Positions 24,676 to 33,463 of a stretch of 64,000 bases of DNA are shown here, piece by piece. A program made the position numbers and the translations under genes. This stretch comes from Candidatus Bathyarchaeota archaeon (GTDB lineage: Archaea > Thermoproteota > Bathyarchaeia > Bathyarchaeales > Bathycorpusculaceae), in contig JAMDCQ010000023.1 of NCBI GenBank assembly GCA_023488905.1, positions 1-64,000 on the forward strand, given 5' to 3'. The stretch's first letter is position 1. Each line of letters opens with the position of its first letter. Under the pieces are notes generated by a model, which saw only the letters and a list, made by a program, of their open reading frames with translations, ran no database searches and was not told the origin of the DNA.

Positions 24676-26289
24676 ATGAGTGAAGAAATCGTCGGTCACG
24701 GCACATGGTACGACATGATGGCAAAGAAAGTCATCGAACGAGAGCAATCGCTTAAGCGTGACATGAGCCGCGTCCGCACAGAAATGGGTTTAGGCGCCTC
24801 AGGTTTTCCGCATATCGGCAGTTTAGGGGATGCAAGCCGCAGTTACGCCGTCACTTTGGCGCTGAAGACTTTGGATTGTAACTCGGAGTTGGTTGCCTTC
24901 TGCGACGACAAAGACGGCCTCCGAAAAGTTCCCGCAGGTTTACCCCCAGAAATGGCTCAGAGCCTAGAAAAGTATCTTGGTTACTCCGTCTCCACCATCC
25001 CCGACCCATTCGGCTGCCACGAAAGCTACGGCAAACACATGAGTTCGCTGTTGCTTGAAGCGCTTGATAGGTGCGGCATCGAATACAAGTATTATTCCGC
25101 TAACGAGGTTTACAAAAAAGGGTTGCTGCTAAACGAAATCCGCACCCTGTTAACTAACGCTAAACAAGTCGGCGAAATCATCAAACAAGAAGTCGGACAA
25201 GAAACCTACAGTGAAGTGCTGCCGTTTTTTGCGGTCTGCGAAAAATGCGGCCACCTCTACACCACCCGAGCATACAAATTCGACCCCAAAACCGACAAAG
25301 TCACCTACAAATGCGAAGGCCTAGAAATCCGAGGCAAACTCATCGCGGGCTGCGGACACGAAGGCGAAGTGGACATCAAAAGCGGCGAGGGCAAATTGAC
25401 GTGGAAGAGCGAGTTCGCAGCAAGATGGAAAGCGCTGGACATCCGTTTTGAGGCGTATGGTAAAGACATCGCCGACTCCGTGCGCATAAACGACCGCATA
25501 TGCCGCGAAGTCCTCCAGTATGAGCCGCCCAACCACGCCAAATACGAGATGTTCCTCGACAAGGGCGGCAAAAAAATCAGCAAATCCGCAGGAAACGTGT
25601 TTACACCGCAGGTCTGGTTCAACTATGGTTCCCCCCAGTCGCTGTTGCTGCTTATGTTGAAGCGGTTCGTGGGCACACGATCGCTTGATGTTTCCGACAT
25701 TCCCTCTTACATGAATGAGCTTGACGGTTTAGAAGACATCTACTTCGGCAAAAAACAAGTGGGCGAAAAGGAAGCCGCTCGACTCAGAGGCATCTACCAG
25801 TACTGCTACGTCATGAAGCCCCCCGCCAAACCAAGCATCCACGTGCCCTACAACCTCATGGCGTTCCTCGTCAAGCTGGCACCCAAAGAATGCCTAAACA
25901 CCTACCTCGAAGAGAAACTACAAAGCTACGGTTACCTCCAGAAAGACCAAAAAATCGACGACGAACTGCAGAAACGCATCGAATACGCCCAGAACTGGAC
26001 ACGCGACTTCGAAGAAATCAAAGAAACAAACGTAGAACTCTCCGTTACCGAACGCAAAGCCATCTCGGAGTTGATTTTGAAACTGCAAACCGAAAACGAC
26101 CCGGACGCCATCCAAAACGCCATCTTCAATTCCGCCAAAGACAACGGCTTAAAACCGGGCGCCTTCTTCAGGGTGCTCTATTCTGTTTTGATGGGAGCTC
26201 CGCAGGGGCCGCGTTTGGGTCCATACGTGTTGGCTATGGGTAAAGGTAACGTTATTGCGGCACTTGAGCGTGTGCTAGGTAAAGGTTAG
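24676..26289 (+). CDS. lysK: Lysyl-tRNA synthetase, class I
   Basis: This charges tRNA-Lys. It is the class I (archaeal/spirochaete) form rather than class II: the HIGH-like motif is ASGFPHIGSLGDASRSYAV (near residue 43) and the KMSKS-like motif is DKGGKKISKSAGNVFTP (about 300). A zinc-binding insertion is visible: VCEKCGHLYTT followed by CEGLEIRGKLIAGCGHEGEV. I take the ATG at 24676 (MSEEIVGHGTW); a TTG at 24646 would add ten residues without support. C-terminal anticodon-binding helices run from residue 400 onward. Confidence 0.95.
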   Translation: MSEEIVGHGTWYDMMAKKVIEREQSLKRDMSRVRTEMGLGASGFPHIGSLGDASRSYAVTLALKTLDCNSELVAFCDDKDGLRKVPAGLPPEMAQSLEKYLGYSVSTIPDPFGCHESYGKHMSSLLLEALDRCGIEYKYYSANEVYKKGLLLNEIRTLLTNAKQVGEIIKQEVGQETYSEVLPFFAVCEKCGHLYTTRAYKFDPKTDKVTYKCEGLEIRGKLIAGCGHEGEVDIKSGEGKLTWKSEFAARWKALDIRFEAYGKDIADSVRINDRICREVLQYEPPNHAKYEMFLDKGGKKISKSAGNVFTPQVWFNYGSPQSLLLLMLKRFVGTRSLDVSDIPSYMNELDGLEDIYFGKKQVGEKEAARLRGIYQYCYVMKPPAKPSIHVPYNLMAFLVKLAPKECLNTYLEEKLQSYGYLQKDQKIDDELQKRIEYAQNWTRDFEEIKETNVELSVTERKAISELILKLQTENDPDAIQNAIFNSAKDNGLKPGAFFRVLYSVLMGAPQGPRLGPYVLAMGKGNVIAALERVLGKG

Positions 26290-26335
26290 ACGCTCGGCTC
26301 TTTTCCTGTTTTCTTGAAACTAAAAAGGTGTGGGT

Positions 26336-26908
26336 TTATGGCTGTTTTGCCAGTGTTAACCCGTTTGTTGCGGTGTAGACGTTTTGTTCGTAGAGCAGTT
26401 CCCAGTGATCATGCCATGTGCCGTCTATGATGTCAGAGGTGAAGTTGAATTCGCCGACGGGTTCACTGTAATAGTTTCCGCTGGCTTCAAGAGTTAACCG
26501 TGTTCCCGAGATTGTGCCCTTCAGAAACATCGGCGAAACGTCTGGTGTATACCCTGAATCGGCGACTAGTTCTCTGCCTGCGTTTGTGAAGGTTACTTCG
26601 ACGTTGACGATGCTTTCGCTGCTGGTCTTGGTAATGACCCATGTCATGGTTCGGTTTTCGTAGCCGACGTTTTCTCCGTCGATTTGGATGTTGAATTTTG
26701 TTGGGAAAGCTGTTTTCCATGTGCCTGATAAGTCTCTGGCAGGGGTTAACGTCGTCGGCTGTGGATTTATTGTTGGGGAGGCGTTGGGTGTCTGGAATCC
26801 GCTATCGTTTATCATGAGTGGCTGTAGCACAAATGCGTAGAGGACCACGAATGTCACCACGAATGAAACTGCCGCTACACCGATACTTACTAATGGATTT
26901 TTAGTCAA
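26336..26908 (-). CDS. Membrane-anchored extracytoplasmic protein (190 aa)
   Basis: One N-terminal membrane segment (VSIGVAAVSFVVTFVVLYAF, residues about 7-26) is followed by a Pro/Thr linker (NASPTINPQPTTLTPA) and a beta-rich domain with DLSGTWKTAFPTKFNIQIDG and GTISGTRLTLEASGNYYSEP. The 'SGTW' and 'IDGTWHDHW' pattern resembles lipocalin-like or similar barrels. It is probably exposed on the outer face of the membrane. No family is certain. It ends 47 bases from the lysK stop, convergently. Confidence 0.6.
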   Translation of the reverse strand: MTKNPLVSIGVAAVSFVVTFVVLYAFVLQPLMINDSGFQTPNASPTINPQPTTLTPARDLSGTWKTAFPTKFNIQIDGENVGYENRTMTWVITKTSSESIVNVEVTFTNAGRELVADSGYTPDVSPMFLKGTISGTRLTLEASGNYYSEPVGEFNFTSDIIDGTWHDHWELLYEQNVYTATNGLTLAKQP

Positions 26909-27059
26909 TCTCTCACCACCTTCAATTCCTGAACACTATGGTTAAAAAGCTTGCCGCCGCAAAAACACTTCTTAACCAAGCGAACACCTTCAAACAAAAC
27001 CCTTAACTTTCATCGTACCCATAGGGATTTCTGAACTAATTTTGGGAGGGCATCTATGG

Positions 27060-28403
27060 TTGGTTGAGTTATCTCCCTCAGTGAAACTCAAACCCCGAAG
27101 AAAAAAGAGTAAAGCTGATTCCATAGATGCCGCTATTCCACCCAGCAGCATTTCCATGACTAAAGAGCGTCTAGAGCAAATTTTAGAGAATATTCCCTCG
27201 GCGGTTGTGGTCTTTGATAAACCAGACGGCAGGGTTGTTTATGCTAACAGACGAGCTATCGAAATTCACGGCTTAAACCCCTGTGGCCTCGCCATAGAAA
27301 AGCACCCAAAAGAGTTGAAAATTTTTGGCATGAACGGGAAACCTTGTCCCACAAAAGAACTCTACACTTATAGGGCGCTTTTCCAAGAGGAAACTTTTCG
27401 AGATCAACCCCTAATCATCGAACGCACCGACGGTAGACGCTTCATCGTCAACGTCAGCGCAAAACCTCTCTACAGCAAAGACGGCAAAGTAACCGGAGCC
27501 ATAGCAATCTTCGACGACGTAACCGAGCGCTTAGAAACGCAGAGGGCACTTGCGGAAAGTGAAGAACGCCTAAGGATGGCTCAGCAGATTGCGCATCTAG
27601 GCAGTTGGGAGTACTGTGTTAAAGAGGATAGGGCGCTTTGGTCGGAGGAGATGTTTAGGATTTTTGGTTTGCTTGTTCAGCAGTTTGGACCATGTACAAC
27701 TGACTATGTTGCGAACATTCACCCCGAGGATAGAGAAGACGTGAACAAAAAAATGGAGGCCCTGCTGTTTAGCGGCAGATTATTCGCTAAGACAAGTTTC
27801 GATTACCGTATACTCAGAAAAGACGGCTCTCTGCGAACAATCCACACTGAGCGGATGATCAGGGAAGTAAACGATGAAGGCAGACCCGCAAAAGTCGAGG
27901 GAATAGAACTGGACATAACAGAGCGAAGACAAATTGAGCAGAAACTCGAGGATTACGCTAAGAATCTTGAGCAACTCGTAGAGGAGCGAACTAGACAACT
28001 AGAGAAAGCAGAGCGGTTAGCCGCGATTGGCCAAACAGCGGGCATGATTGGACACGACATCCGCAACCCCCTCCAAGCCATAGCAGGCGAACTCTACCTA
28101 ATCAAACAAGAAGTCCGCAACTCACCAGATAGCCAATCCAAACGCGACATACAGGAAAGCTTAGTCAGCATCCAAGAGCAAATCGACTACATAAACAAAA
28201 TCATCGTTGACCTGCAGGACTTCGCGCGGCCCCTCAAACCTGAATGGGGTAGAAGTCGATTTATGCATAGCGATCCCGCAGATGGTTGCAACAGTCAACG
28301 TGCCCCCCAACGTGCAAACCCTCGCTGTATGCGACAGTCAACTTCCCAAACTCAAAGCCGATGTAACCTTCCTAAAACGCATCTTGGTGAACCTAACAAC
28401 TAA
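27060..28403 (+). CDS. PAS-PAS sensor histidine kinase, 5' part before a frameshift
   Basis: This frame encodes two PAS domains (about residues 35-150, NIPSAVVVFDKPDGRVVYA, and 165-290, RMAQQIAHLGSWEY), each followed by a PAC-type strand (ITERRQIEQKL). A coiled linker then leads into the HisKA helix with MIGHDIRNPLQAIAGELY, the phosphorylated His. The frame then leaves the kinase sequence at about 28249 and ends out of frame at 28403. The TTG at 27060 is preferred because GGGAGGG (27044-27050) lies nine bases upstream. No membrane segment is seen, so it is a cytoplasmic sensor. Confidence 0.8.
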   Translation: MVELSPSVKLKPRRKKSKADSIDAAIPPSSISMTKERLEQILENIPSAVVVFDKPDGRVVYANRRAIEIHGLNPCGLAIEKHPKELKIFGMNGKPCPTKELYTYRALFQEETFRDQPLIIERTDGRRFIVNVSAKPLYSKDGKVTGAIAIFDDVTERLETQRALAESEERLRMAQQIAHLGSWEYCVKEDRALWSEEMFRIFGLLVQQFGPCTTDYVANIHPEDREDVNKKMEALLFSGRLFAKTSFDYRILRKDGSLRTIHTERMIREVNDEGRPAKVEGIELDITERRQIEQKLEDYAKNLEQLVEERTRQLEKAERLAAIGQTAGMIGHDIRNPLQAIAGELYLIKQEVRNSPDSQSKRDIQESLVSIQEQIDYINKIIVDLQDFARPLKPEWGRSRFMHSDPADGCNSQRAPQRANPRCMRQSTSQTQSRCNLPKTHLGEPNN

Positions 28404-28683
28404 CGCCATTCAAGCCATGCCAGATGGGGGCAGATTAACCATAAAAGCCACCCAGAAAAACGGTGCAATCAACATAACCGTCGCAGATACGGGCGTGGGG
28501 ATCCCTGACGAGGTTAAGCCCATGATTTTTCAGCCTTTGATGACGACGAAGTCGAAGGGGCAGGGGTTTGGGTTGGCGGTGGTGAAGCGGTTAGTGGAGG
28601 CGCAGGGAGGCACCATAGCTTTTGAGAGTAAAGTCGGCGAAGGCACCAAATTTCATGTGACATTCCCCAAACAAGCAGAATAG
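28207..28683 (+). CDS. Histidine kinase HATPase domain, 3' part after a frameshift
   Basis: This frame continues the kinase: VEVDLCIAIPQMVATV, then LVNLTTNAIQAMPDGG (N box), VADTGVGIPDEV (G1) and KSKGQGFGLAVVKRLVEAQG (G2). The kinase-specific part starts at about 28248. Removing one G from the GGGG run at 28246-28249 joins the two frames as PEW-VEVDL. No Shine-Dalgarno or promoter supports separate translation of this piece. Either the gene is inactivated, or the extra G is a sequencing error. Nearest neighbour is tRNA-Arg. Confidence 0.8.
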   Translation: MTCRTSRGPSNLNGVEVDLCIAIPQMVATVNVPPNVQTLAVCDSQLPKLKADVTFLKRILVNLTTNAIQAMPDGGRLTIKATQKNGAINITVADTGVGIPDEVKPMIFQPLMTTKSKGQGFGLAVVKRLVEAQGGTIAFESKVGEGTKFHVTFPKQAE

Positions 28684-28767
28684 GCGCGGTTGTTTGTGAC
28701 CACTATTTTTAAGTTTAAGCAAAGTATTTAGTACACTGCCCTGCTTTTTGGTAGGGTACAGACAGTC

Positions 28768-28846
28768 GGGCTCGTCGTCTAGTACGGATTAGGGCACCGG
28801 CCTGCGGAGCCGGACGTCAGGGGTTCAAATCCCCTCGGGCCCGCCA
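28768..28846 (+). tRNA. tRNA-Arg (anticodon GCG)
   Basis: The acceptor arms GGGCTCG and CGGGCCC pair (with one T-G), discriminator G at 28843, and CCA is encoded (28844-28846). The anticodon arm is CCGGC, loop CTGCGGA, GCCGG, giving anticodon GCG for CGC codons. The T arm is AGGGG, TTCAAAT, CCCCT. No intron is seen. An AT-rich TTTTTAAGTTTAAG tract about 50-65 bases upstream may hold the promoter. Confidence 0.95.
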
Positions 28847-28896
28847 TCCAACTAAAAAAATAAAAGCAGATAGCCTCTACTTGTTTGTTAAGCACA

Positions 28897-29859
28897 ATGA
28901 CCAAGCCAAACTTCTATTCCCCGCTAAAAATCGGGTTCCTCATAGTCGCGGTTGCTTATTTCCTATTTACATTCCAAGGTATGTTTACCCTTTCTTGGGT
29001 CGGCGAATGGGAAGCTTTCGATGGCTCTCTGCGGTTAATAATTTTCGCTGAAGACATTTCTGCCGCCATCGGAGTAGCCTTCAGATTGGTAGCCAGCGCC
29101 ATCGCTTTGGGAGCCGTCATACTATACTTTGCAAGGAGGGGTCTTCCAACAAGCAGAGTAAAAAAGCTGTTTAGGTTGGTGGTGATTGGGGAAGCCATCT
29201 ACTGGCTTGGGCTGTTGACGACAGCCGTTCTGTCCTTAACTTCATCGTTCGGTATCACCATCTGGCGTGTTAACGGTCATGTTTCAACCATTCCAATGTT
29301 TACCTCCCTTCTAATTTACGAAATACCCTTACTCATAGAATCCATTGTCATTCCCGCTGTCTTGTTTAAACTATCCCACGAATTAGCACCCAACAAACCA
29401 GTGAAGAGCGCAATTAAATGGGGGTTAATTGCTGGCACGGTCTACATTTTAGTTTTCTGGCTCACCAGCACTACTATGTGGGTATCAACTGTGTTGAGGC
29501 AGGGAATCCACTATCTAACATCCTACCCAGAAAACCTGCTCAGTTTCTCCCTAACCTCGTTTGGATTACTTGCACTTACAATTTTTACTGGTTACTTCGC
29601 GAAAAAATCTATCGGAACAGAAAAATTAGAAAAGCTTGGTCTACGAACAATCGGCGGCATCGTCACTGCGTTGGGCTTGTTGTATCTTTCCAATTATCTC
29701 ATTTGGCTTTTCTTTGGAAGGGATGAAACTTGGAGCTACTGGTATTTGTGGTTCTTGGGAAATCTCAACATGTGGCTACTGTCGCTTCCAATGGCGGGTT
29801 TGCCGCTACTCTTTACGCGAAAGTCTCCTCCGGAAGCAGCAACCACGGTAAAACAATAG
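28897..29859 (+). CDS. Polytopic membrane protein of unknown function (320 aa)
   Basis: The protein has about seven or eight hydrophobic helices, including IGFLIVAVAYFLFTFQ, GVAFRLVASAIALGAVILYF, LLIESIVIPAVLF, WGLIAGTVYILVFWL and IGGIVTALGLLYLSNYLIWLF. The C-terminal tail is short and hydrophilic. I start at the ATG at 28897; a TTG twelve bases upstream is possible. Acidic and His residues at helix ends do not form a motif I recognise, so no transport function is claimed. It follows tRNA-Arg. Confidence 0.65.
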   Translation: MTKPNFYSPLKIGFLIVAVAYFLFTFQGMFTLSWVGEWEAFDGSLRLIIFAEDISAAIGVAFRLVASAIALGAVILYFARRGLPTSRVKKLFRLVVIGEAIYWLGLLTTAVLSLTSSFGITIWRVNGHVSTIPMFTSLLIYEIPLLIESIVIPAVLFKLSHELAPNKPVKSAIKWGLIAGTVYILVFWLTSTTMWVSTVLRQGIHYLTSYPENLLSFSLTSFGLLALTIFTGYFAKKSIGTEKLEKLGLRTIGGIVTALGLLYLSNYLIWLFFGRDETWSYWYLWFLGNLNMWLLSLPMAGLPLLFTRKSPPEAATTVKQ

Positions 29860-29901
29860 CAAAAACAAATTATAAAAAGAATCTCGGCAAATCCAGCGCG
29901 T

Positions 29902-30486
29902 CTACCATCCCTTTACTAGATGTCTCTTACGCCTAGCTAAGGGGAAAAGAAGCAGAAGGTTTATGGCTATTAGGTAGATGGGGAAAGCTAAGTCGGAAAA
30001 ACCAAATGTAGTAGCTGCCAGAAAACTGGTCATCGGACTAAAAATACCGATTATAAATGGCCAAGCAGACTCCGTTTGGGGGTTACGCCATGCTTTGATG
30101 AATGTGGGCACTGCTGCAAGGGCATCACCTAAAATGGCAAAAACGATTGCAACATTAGGGTTGTTGGTTAGGTACCATAGAATAAGGGCTAAACCGGAGA
30201 GTACCCCACATAGGTAATCAAAAGAGGATAGTTTCCAGTAAGCTTTCCTAGTGAAGAATGAAGCGGTGAATATGAGAAAAGGAGAAAAACCAGACATGAA
30301 AACAGGGATTACTGCCCAGCCGACCCCGTTGGAGACTGCGGCGGCGGTGGCTATGAAGGGTGCAACCGACCACATGAACCAGGTTACCCTGTTGGGTTTA
30401 GTTTCGCCCCTGAACATGGCGCGGATGTAAACCAGCGCGGCGATGAATGAGCCTGCAGCGGCGACAAACACTAGATACTCGAGCAT
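29902..30486 (-). CDS. Membrane protein with PQ-loop-like internal repeats
   Basis: About six or seven membrane segments are visible over 194 residues. Two similar blocks, KPNRVTWFMWSVAPFIATAA (about 32-51) and TESAWPFIIGIFSPMTSFLA (about 138-157), each lie between helix pairs, giving a 3-plus-3 pattern that resembles the PQ-loop/SWEET fold; the exact PQ dipeptide is not kept in the first repeat (KPN). Such proteins move small solutes. A module C repeat lies 70-165 bases upstream. The family call is tentative. Confidence 0.55.
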   Translation of the reverse strand: MLEYLVFVAAAGSFIAALVYIRAMFRGETKPNRVTWFMWSVAPFIATAAAVSNGVGWAVIPVFMSGFSPFLIFTASFFTRKAYWKLSSFDYLCGVLSGLALILWYLTNNPNVAIVFAILGDALAAVPTFIKAWRNPQTESAWPFIIGIFSPMTSFLAATTFGFSDLAFPIYLIAINLLLLFPLARRKRHLVKGW

Positions 30487-30558
30487 ACTGTTACCTTTTG
30501 AGTGGCTCAGGTATTTTAATTGGGGCTACAACGACCCGCCTTTACGTATTTTTTCTTT

Positions 30559-30651
30559 TTATAAGGGAGGGGAGGTGGCGGCTGAGAGGTCGCGTGGTTT
30601 CCTCTGTTGCGGATACGGAATCGTATGCGCCTTTAAATAAGGGGGCCTAGT
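30559..30651 (+). repeat. Dispersed promoter-like repeat, double TATA-core copy 2 (inverted)
   Basis: Read on the plus strand: TTATAAGGGAGGGGAGG then GTGGCGGCTGAGAGGTCGCG, a short spacer, and a second core GCCTTTAAATAAGGGGG with CTAG (to 30651). The first block is the reverse complement of 4970-5010 and 34925-34965. Immediately after, AGAGAAATCGCAGCTAA resembles the start of the micro-gene body at 24412. It lies upstream of the minus-strand membrane-protein gene at 29902-30486. Confidence 0.75.
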
Positions 30652-30716
30652 AGAGAAATCGCAGCTAAAAGCTGACAGAGAATTTTGAATAAATAAACGG
30701 AAAGAGAAAGTAGAGG

Positions 30717-31394
30717 TTACTCTCTGCTTGAGAGCACCAAGATGTAGTCTGCTGTGTCAGCGCACATGTCTGCGGCTTGCTCGATGAACTCGATTAAGTC
30801 GTCAAAGATGACCAGTGCACCGCAGTTCATGGTTGTGCCGTACTTGACGAATAACCCTTTGGATTTGAGGTATTCTTCGTCGATGGCGTGTTCGATTTCG
30901 CCGACTTTCTTCGCCTCGCGTATGGCTTCGTTTGGTGCGGAGGAAATTTTCTCTATGCTGCCCCGCAGAGTTTGCGCTGTCTCAACGAGTTTGCCAGTCA
31001 TAAAGACGGTTTTCTCGGAGAGTTCGGCTGGAACGTCGGCTTCAAGGAGCATTTCGAGGCATCTAGCCGCGTCCTTGGTGTGGTCCGCCAAAGTGTCCAA
31101 CCGTTTAACGAGGTGCAAGAGGTCTTCTCGGTAGTCTGAAACCAACGCTGCGCCTTTGGAGAGCTCCATAAACACGTCAGTTCGAAGTGCATCTACTTCT
31201 TCTTCAGCTTTGTAGAGGTTCTCAATGTACTTCTTTGCTTCTTTGAAGTTCTTTTCCGAGAAGCTCTTAGTGGCTTTCTGCAGCCAAGTGACTGTATCAA
31301 ACGCTTTAGTTATCTGTTCGTGGGCTAACTCTAAGCCTCTGGTTTTGCGTCTCTGCTCAAACCAATCGTAACTTTTCTTTTCCACCAACACCAA
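30717..31394 (-). CDS. DUF47 family PhoU-like protein
   Basis: The all-helical 225-residue protein matches DUF47 (TIGR00153), which usually accompanies PiT-type phosphate or other anion transporters: DWFEQRRKTRGLELAHEQI at the start, EEEVDALRTDVFMELSKGA with the E..aD..rr..m metal/phosphate motif (about 70-85), LLHLVKRLDTLADHTKDAA, and an equivalent second half ending in LIEFIEQAADMCADTADYIL. Its two three-helix bundles bind iron clusters in PhoU homologues. No transporter gene is adjacent here, which is unusual. Confidence 0.82.
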   Translation of the reverse strand: MVLVEKKSYDWFEQRRKTRGLELAHEQITKAFDTVTWLQKATKSFSEKNFKEAKKYIENLYKAEEEVDALRTDVFMELSKGAALVSDYREDLLHLVKRLDTLADHTKDAARCLEMLLEADVPAELSEKTVFMTGKLVETAQTLRGSIEKISSAPNEAIREAKKVGEIEHAIDEEYLKSKGLFVKYGTTMNCGALVIFDDLIEFIEQAADMCADTADYILVLSSRE

Positions 31395-31731
31395 CTCCAG
31401 TTATTAATCAACTATTCGAACTTGTAGATATAACCCTTATCTATTTATAATTCCGAAAGGACTTATGCAATTGTTTACATTACTGAAGCGTCGATTGCTA
31501 AGAGCCAATCGATGAATTCATAGTTTTTTGTTTTCACTTGGTTTTTAGATTTGAGTTTTGGTTTCACGTCTCCCCCTCTTTCGCACGCTAAACGTGGATA
31601 AAGTACCATGCAGCTTCGGCTTTTGTGCACCGCTTTTTGGTTTTTCTTTTTTGCATGGCACAGCACCCATCTCATATTGAGTCTCTACACTATTTAGAAT
31701 AACCAACATAATCTATAGAGAACACACTAAA
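31395..31731. other. Intergenic stretch, promoter of DUF47 gene only
   Basis: The left end has AT-rich boxes (around 31410-31455) suited to the promoter of the DUF47 gene. The remainder shows one Lys-rich minus-strand reading frame (31475-31675) without family resemblance, which I do not accept. No RNA gene is recognised. Confidence 0.4.
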
Positions 31732-32700
31732 CTATAGCGAACCCTTAGAGCCCAAAACAGCCCCAGCCAAAGCCACCTTATCTTCAAGGGTCTTCATCAC
31801 GGTGTTAGTTACAGTCACCTTCAAACCAAGCTTCTCGATACGCAACTTCAACTCTGCGTCTTGTGAATCGATCACGATGGAATCCAGAAAATCACAATAA
31901 AGCCCAGCAACACCAAACGCTGAAACCTCAAAACCCAAGCCACGCAGCATCTTGTCCGCTGGACCCTTAATCGCCAATCCAGCAACAATCGGGCTAACCG
32001 CAACGACACAGGCAGAGGTTCTCTTCAAAGCGGCTCTAATGCCCTCAACTGCGAGGATTGTGCCGATGCTAACTAGTGGGTTACTTGGGCAAACCACAAC
32101 CAAATCCGCCTCAACAATCGCTTCCAAAACCCCCGGAGATGGCTTAGCCGTTTCTTGACCAACAAATTCAACTCCCAAAAATTCATCTCTGCATTGCCTT
32201 TTCACGAAATATTCTTCGAAGTGCATGGAGCCGTTTGGTGTGGTTATTCTGGTTTCAAATCGGTCATTGCTCATGGGCAAAATTTTCGTTTTGAGCCCTA
32301 AGTGTTGGCGGATTTCGTCGGTGACCTGCGCGAGGGATGCGCCTTGGTTTAGGCGGTGGGTGCGGTAGATGTGGGTTGCTAAGTCTTGGTCGCCGAGGTT
32401 AAACCATGTGTCTTCGCCTAACGCTTTGAGTTGGCTGAGGCAGTGGAAAGTGTCTCCTTTTATTCCCCAACCTTTAGCTTCATCCACAATGCCCGCCAGA
32501 GTGTAGGTGACGATGTCTATGTCAGGCGAAATGTGCAGCCCGAAAAGGTCTATGTCGTCGCCTGTGTTAACGATAACTGTGAGGTCTTCCTGTGGAATTA
32601 GCCGTGTGAGGCCTGTTAAGAATCTGGCTGCGCCTACTCCACCCGCTAAAGCGGCAACCCTCAGAGTACACGCTCTCCCAACTGAGTCATAGAGAACCAA
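31732..32700 (-). CDS. cofD: 2-phospho-L-lactate transferase CofD (coenzyme F420 synthesis)
   Basis: The protein transfers phospholactate (or phosphoenolpyruvate-derived) units from an activated donor to Fo, making F420-0. The N-terminal VAALAGGVGAARFLTGL is the diagnostic GGxGxxk glycine loop, followed by VNTGDDIDLFGLHISPDIDI and GDTFHCL, and GDQDLATHIYRT. The C-terminal half includes VCPSNPLVSIGTILAVEG, also conserved. The start is uncertain: the TTG at 32700 is the only plausible codon, adding some twelve residues before the LRVAALAGG strand. It indicates an F420-using organism. Confidence 0.92.
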   Translation of the reverse strand: MVLYDSVGRACTLRVAALAGGVGAARFLTGLTRLIPQEDLTVIVNTGDDIDLFGLHISPDIDIVTYTLAGIVDEAKGWGIKGDTFHCLSQLKALGEDTWFNLGDQDLATHIYRTHRLNQGASLAQVTDEIRQHLGLKTKILPMSNDRFETRITTPNGSMHFEEYFVKRQCRDEFLGVEFVGQETAKPSPGVLEAIVEADLVVVCPSNPLVSIGTILAVEGIRAALKRTSACVVAVSPIVAGLAIKGPADKMLRGLGFEVSAFGVAGLYCDFLDSIVIDSQDAELKLRIEKLGLKVTVTNTVMKTLEDKVALAGAVLGSKGSL

Positions 32701-32764
32701 ACGTAATCTGAATTGTCGAAGTTAAAAACTGTTTACATCAAAAAGGAAAGAGGTGAAAAGTTGC

Positions 32765-33412
32765 TTATGCGGTGGGTGCTTCGGGTTCTTCTTCAGCAGC
32801 TGGCAGTGGTTCAGCTTTTGGTAGATTGGCTGGGGCTGCGACGAGTTTGGATTTGCGTATGCCGACGTGGCGTAGTGGGGCGACGAGTTTGGCTTGGTTG
32901 TAGATGTCTGAGGCGATTTTGCCGAGGACCATTTCTTGGACGAATTGGTCGAGTGTTAGTGCAGCTGCTTTGTCTTTGATGGTTTTCTCCATCATGTCGC
33001 GGATGATTTTTTCTTGTGAGGTCTTTATGCGTGAAAGTGTGAGTGCTGAGACGGATATGCGGAGTTTGAAGCCGTCTTTGGTGACGAGGTTGAATAATCC
33101 GTCTACTTTGGTTGTTCTTCGCCTGACCAAACTTCTTAGGTAGTCACGTGAGTATTCGTGTCCTTTGAAGAGGGTTCGGGCGGTTTTGCCTTCTATAGTG
33201 TTGATTTGGAAGGACATTTTTAGGTAGTGATGTGAAAAGTCACCTGTTATGTCATAGAGGGTTGCTTCTACGACTCTGCCGATGAGCATTTGTTCTTCTT
33301 GAGCGGGAATGCTTCCTAATTCTATGTTACCGAAGAACGATGGCGCAACTACCATGTACCATGTTTTACTGCGCCACTTATCGCGTATGTGCTTTGCTGA
33401 TTTTGCGGACAA
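32765..33412 (-). CDS. rps3ae: Small ribosomal subunit protein S3Ae (eS1)
   Basis: The product carries RDKWRSKTWYMVVAPSFFG, LGSIPAQEEQMLIGRVVEAT and VRRRTTKVDGLFNLVTKDGF, all of eS1/S3Ae. The last 30 residues form a Pro/Glu/Ala tail. I start at TTG 33412 (MSAKSAKHIRDKW): GGAGA lies seven bases upstream at 33420-33424, and a TATA box at 33451-33460 places the transcript start near 33430, inside or after the alternative GTG at 33436. This reconciles promoter and ribosome binding site. Confidence 0.92.
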   Translation of the reverse strand: MSAKSAKHIRDKWRSKTWYMVVAPSFFGNIELGSIPAQEEQMLIGRVVEATLYDITGDFSHHYLKMSFQINTIEGKTARTLFKGHEYSRDYLRSLVRRRTTKVDGLFNLVTKDGFKLRISVSALTLSRIKTSQEKIIRDMMEKTIKDKAAALTLDQFVQEMVLGKIASDIYNQAKLVAPLRHVGIRKSKLVAAPANLPKAEPLPAAEEEPEAPTA

Positions 33413-33450
33413 ACTTATTTCTCCGAGACGACCCACAACATTCTCAAGGA

Positions 33451-33460
33451 TATATTAAAA
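33451..33460 (-). promoter_or_regulatory. TATA box of the S3Ae gene
   Basis: TTTTAATATA on the minus strand lies between the serS stop and the S3Ae start. At the usual archaeal spacing of about 25 bases, transcription would begin near 33430, leaving only about 18 bases of leader with the GGAGA site. The promoter overlaps the end of serS by a few bases at most. Confidence 0.5.
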
Positions 33461-33463
33461 CTT

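Noticed and set aside
31475-31675. 66-codon minus-strand reading frame, Lys- and Ser-rich (starts MRWVLCHAKKKNQ)
   Set aside because: No family resemblance and no ribosome binding site; poor hydrophobic pattern. Treated as spacer.
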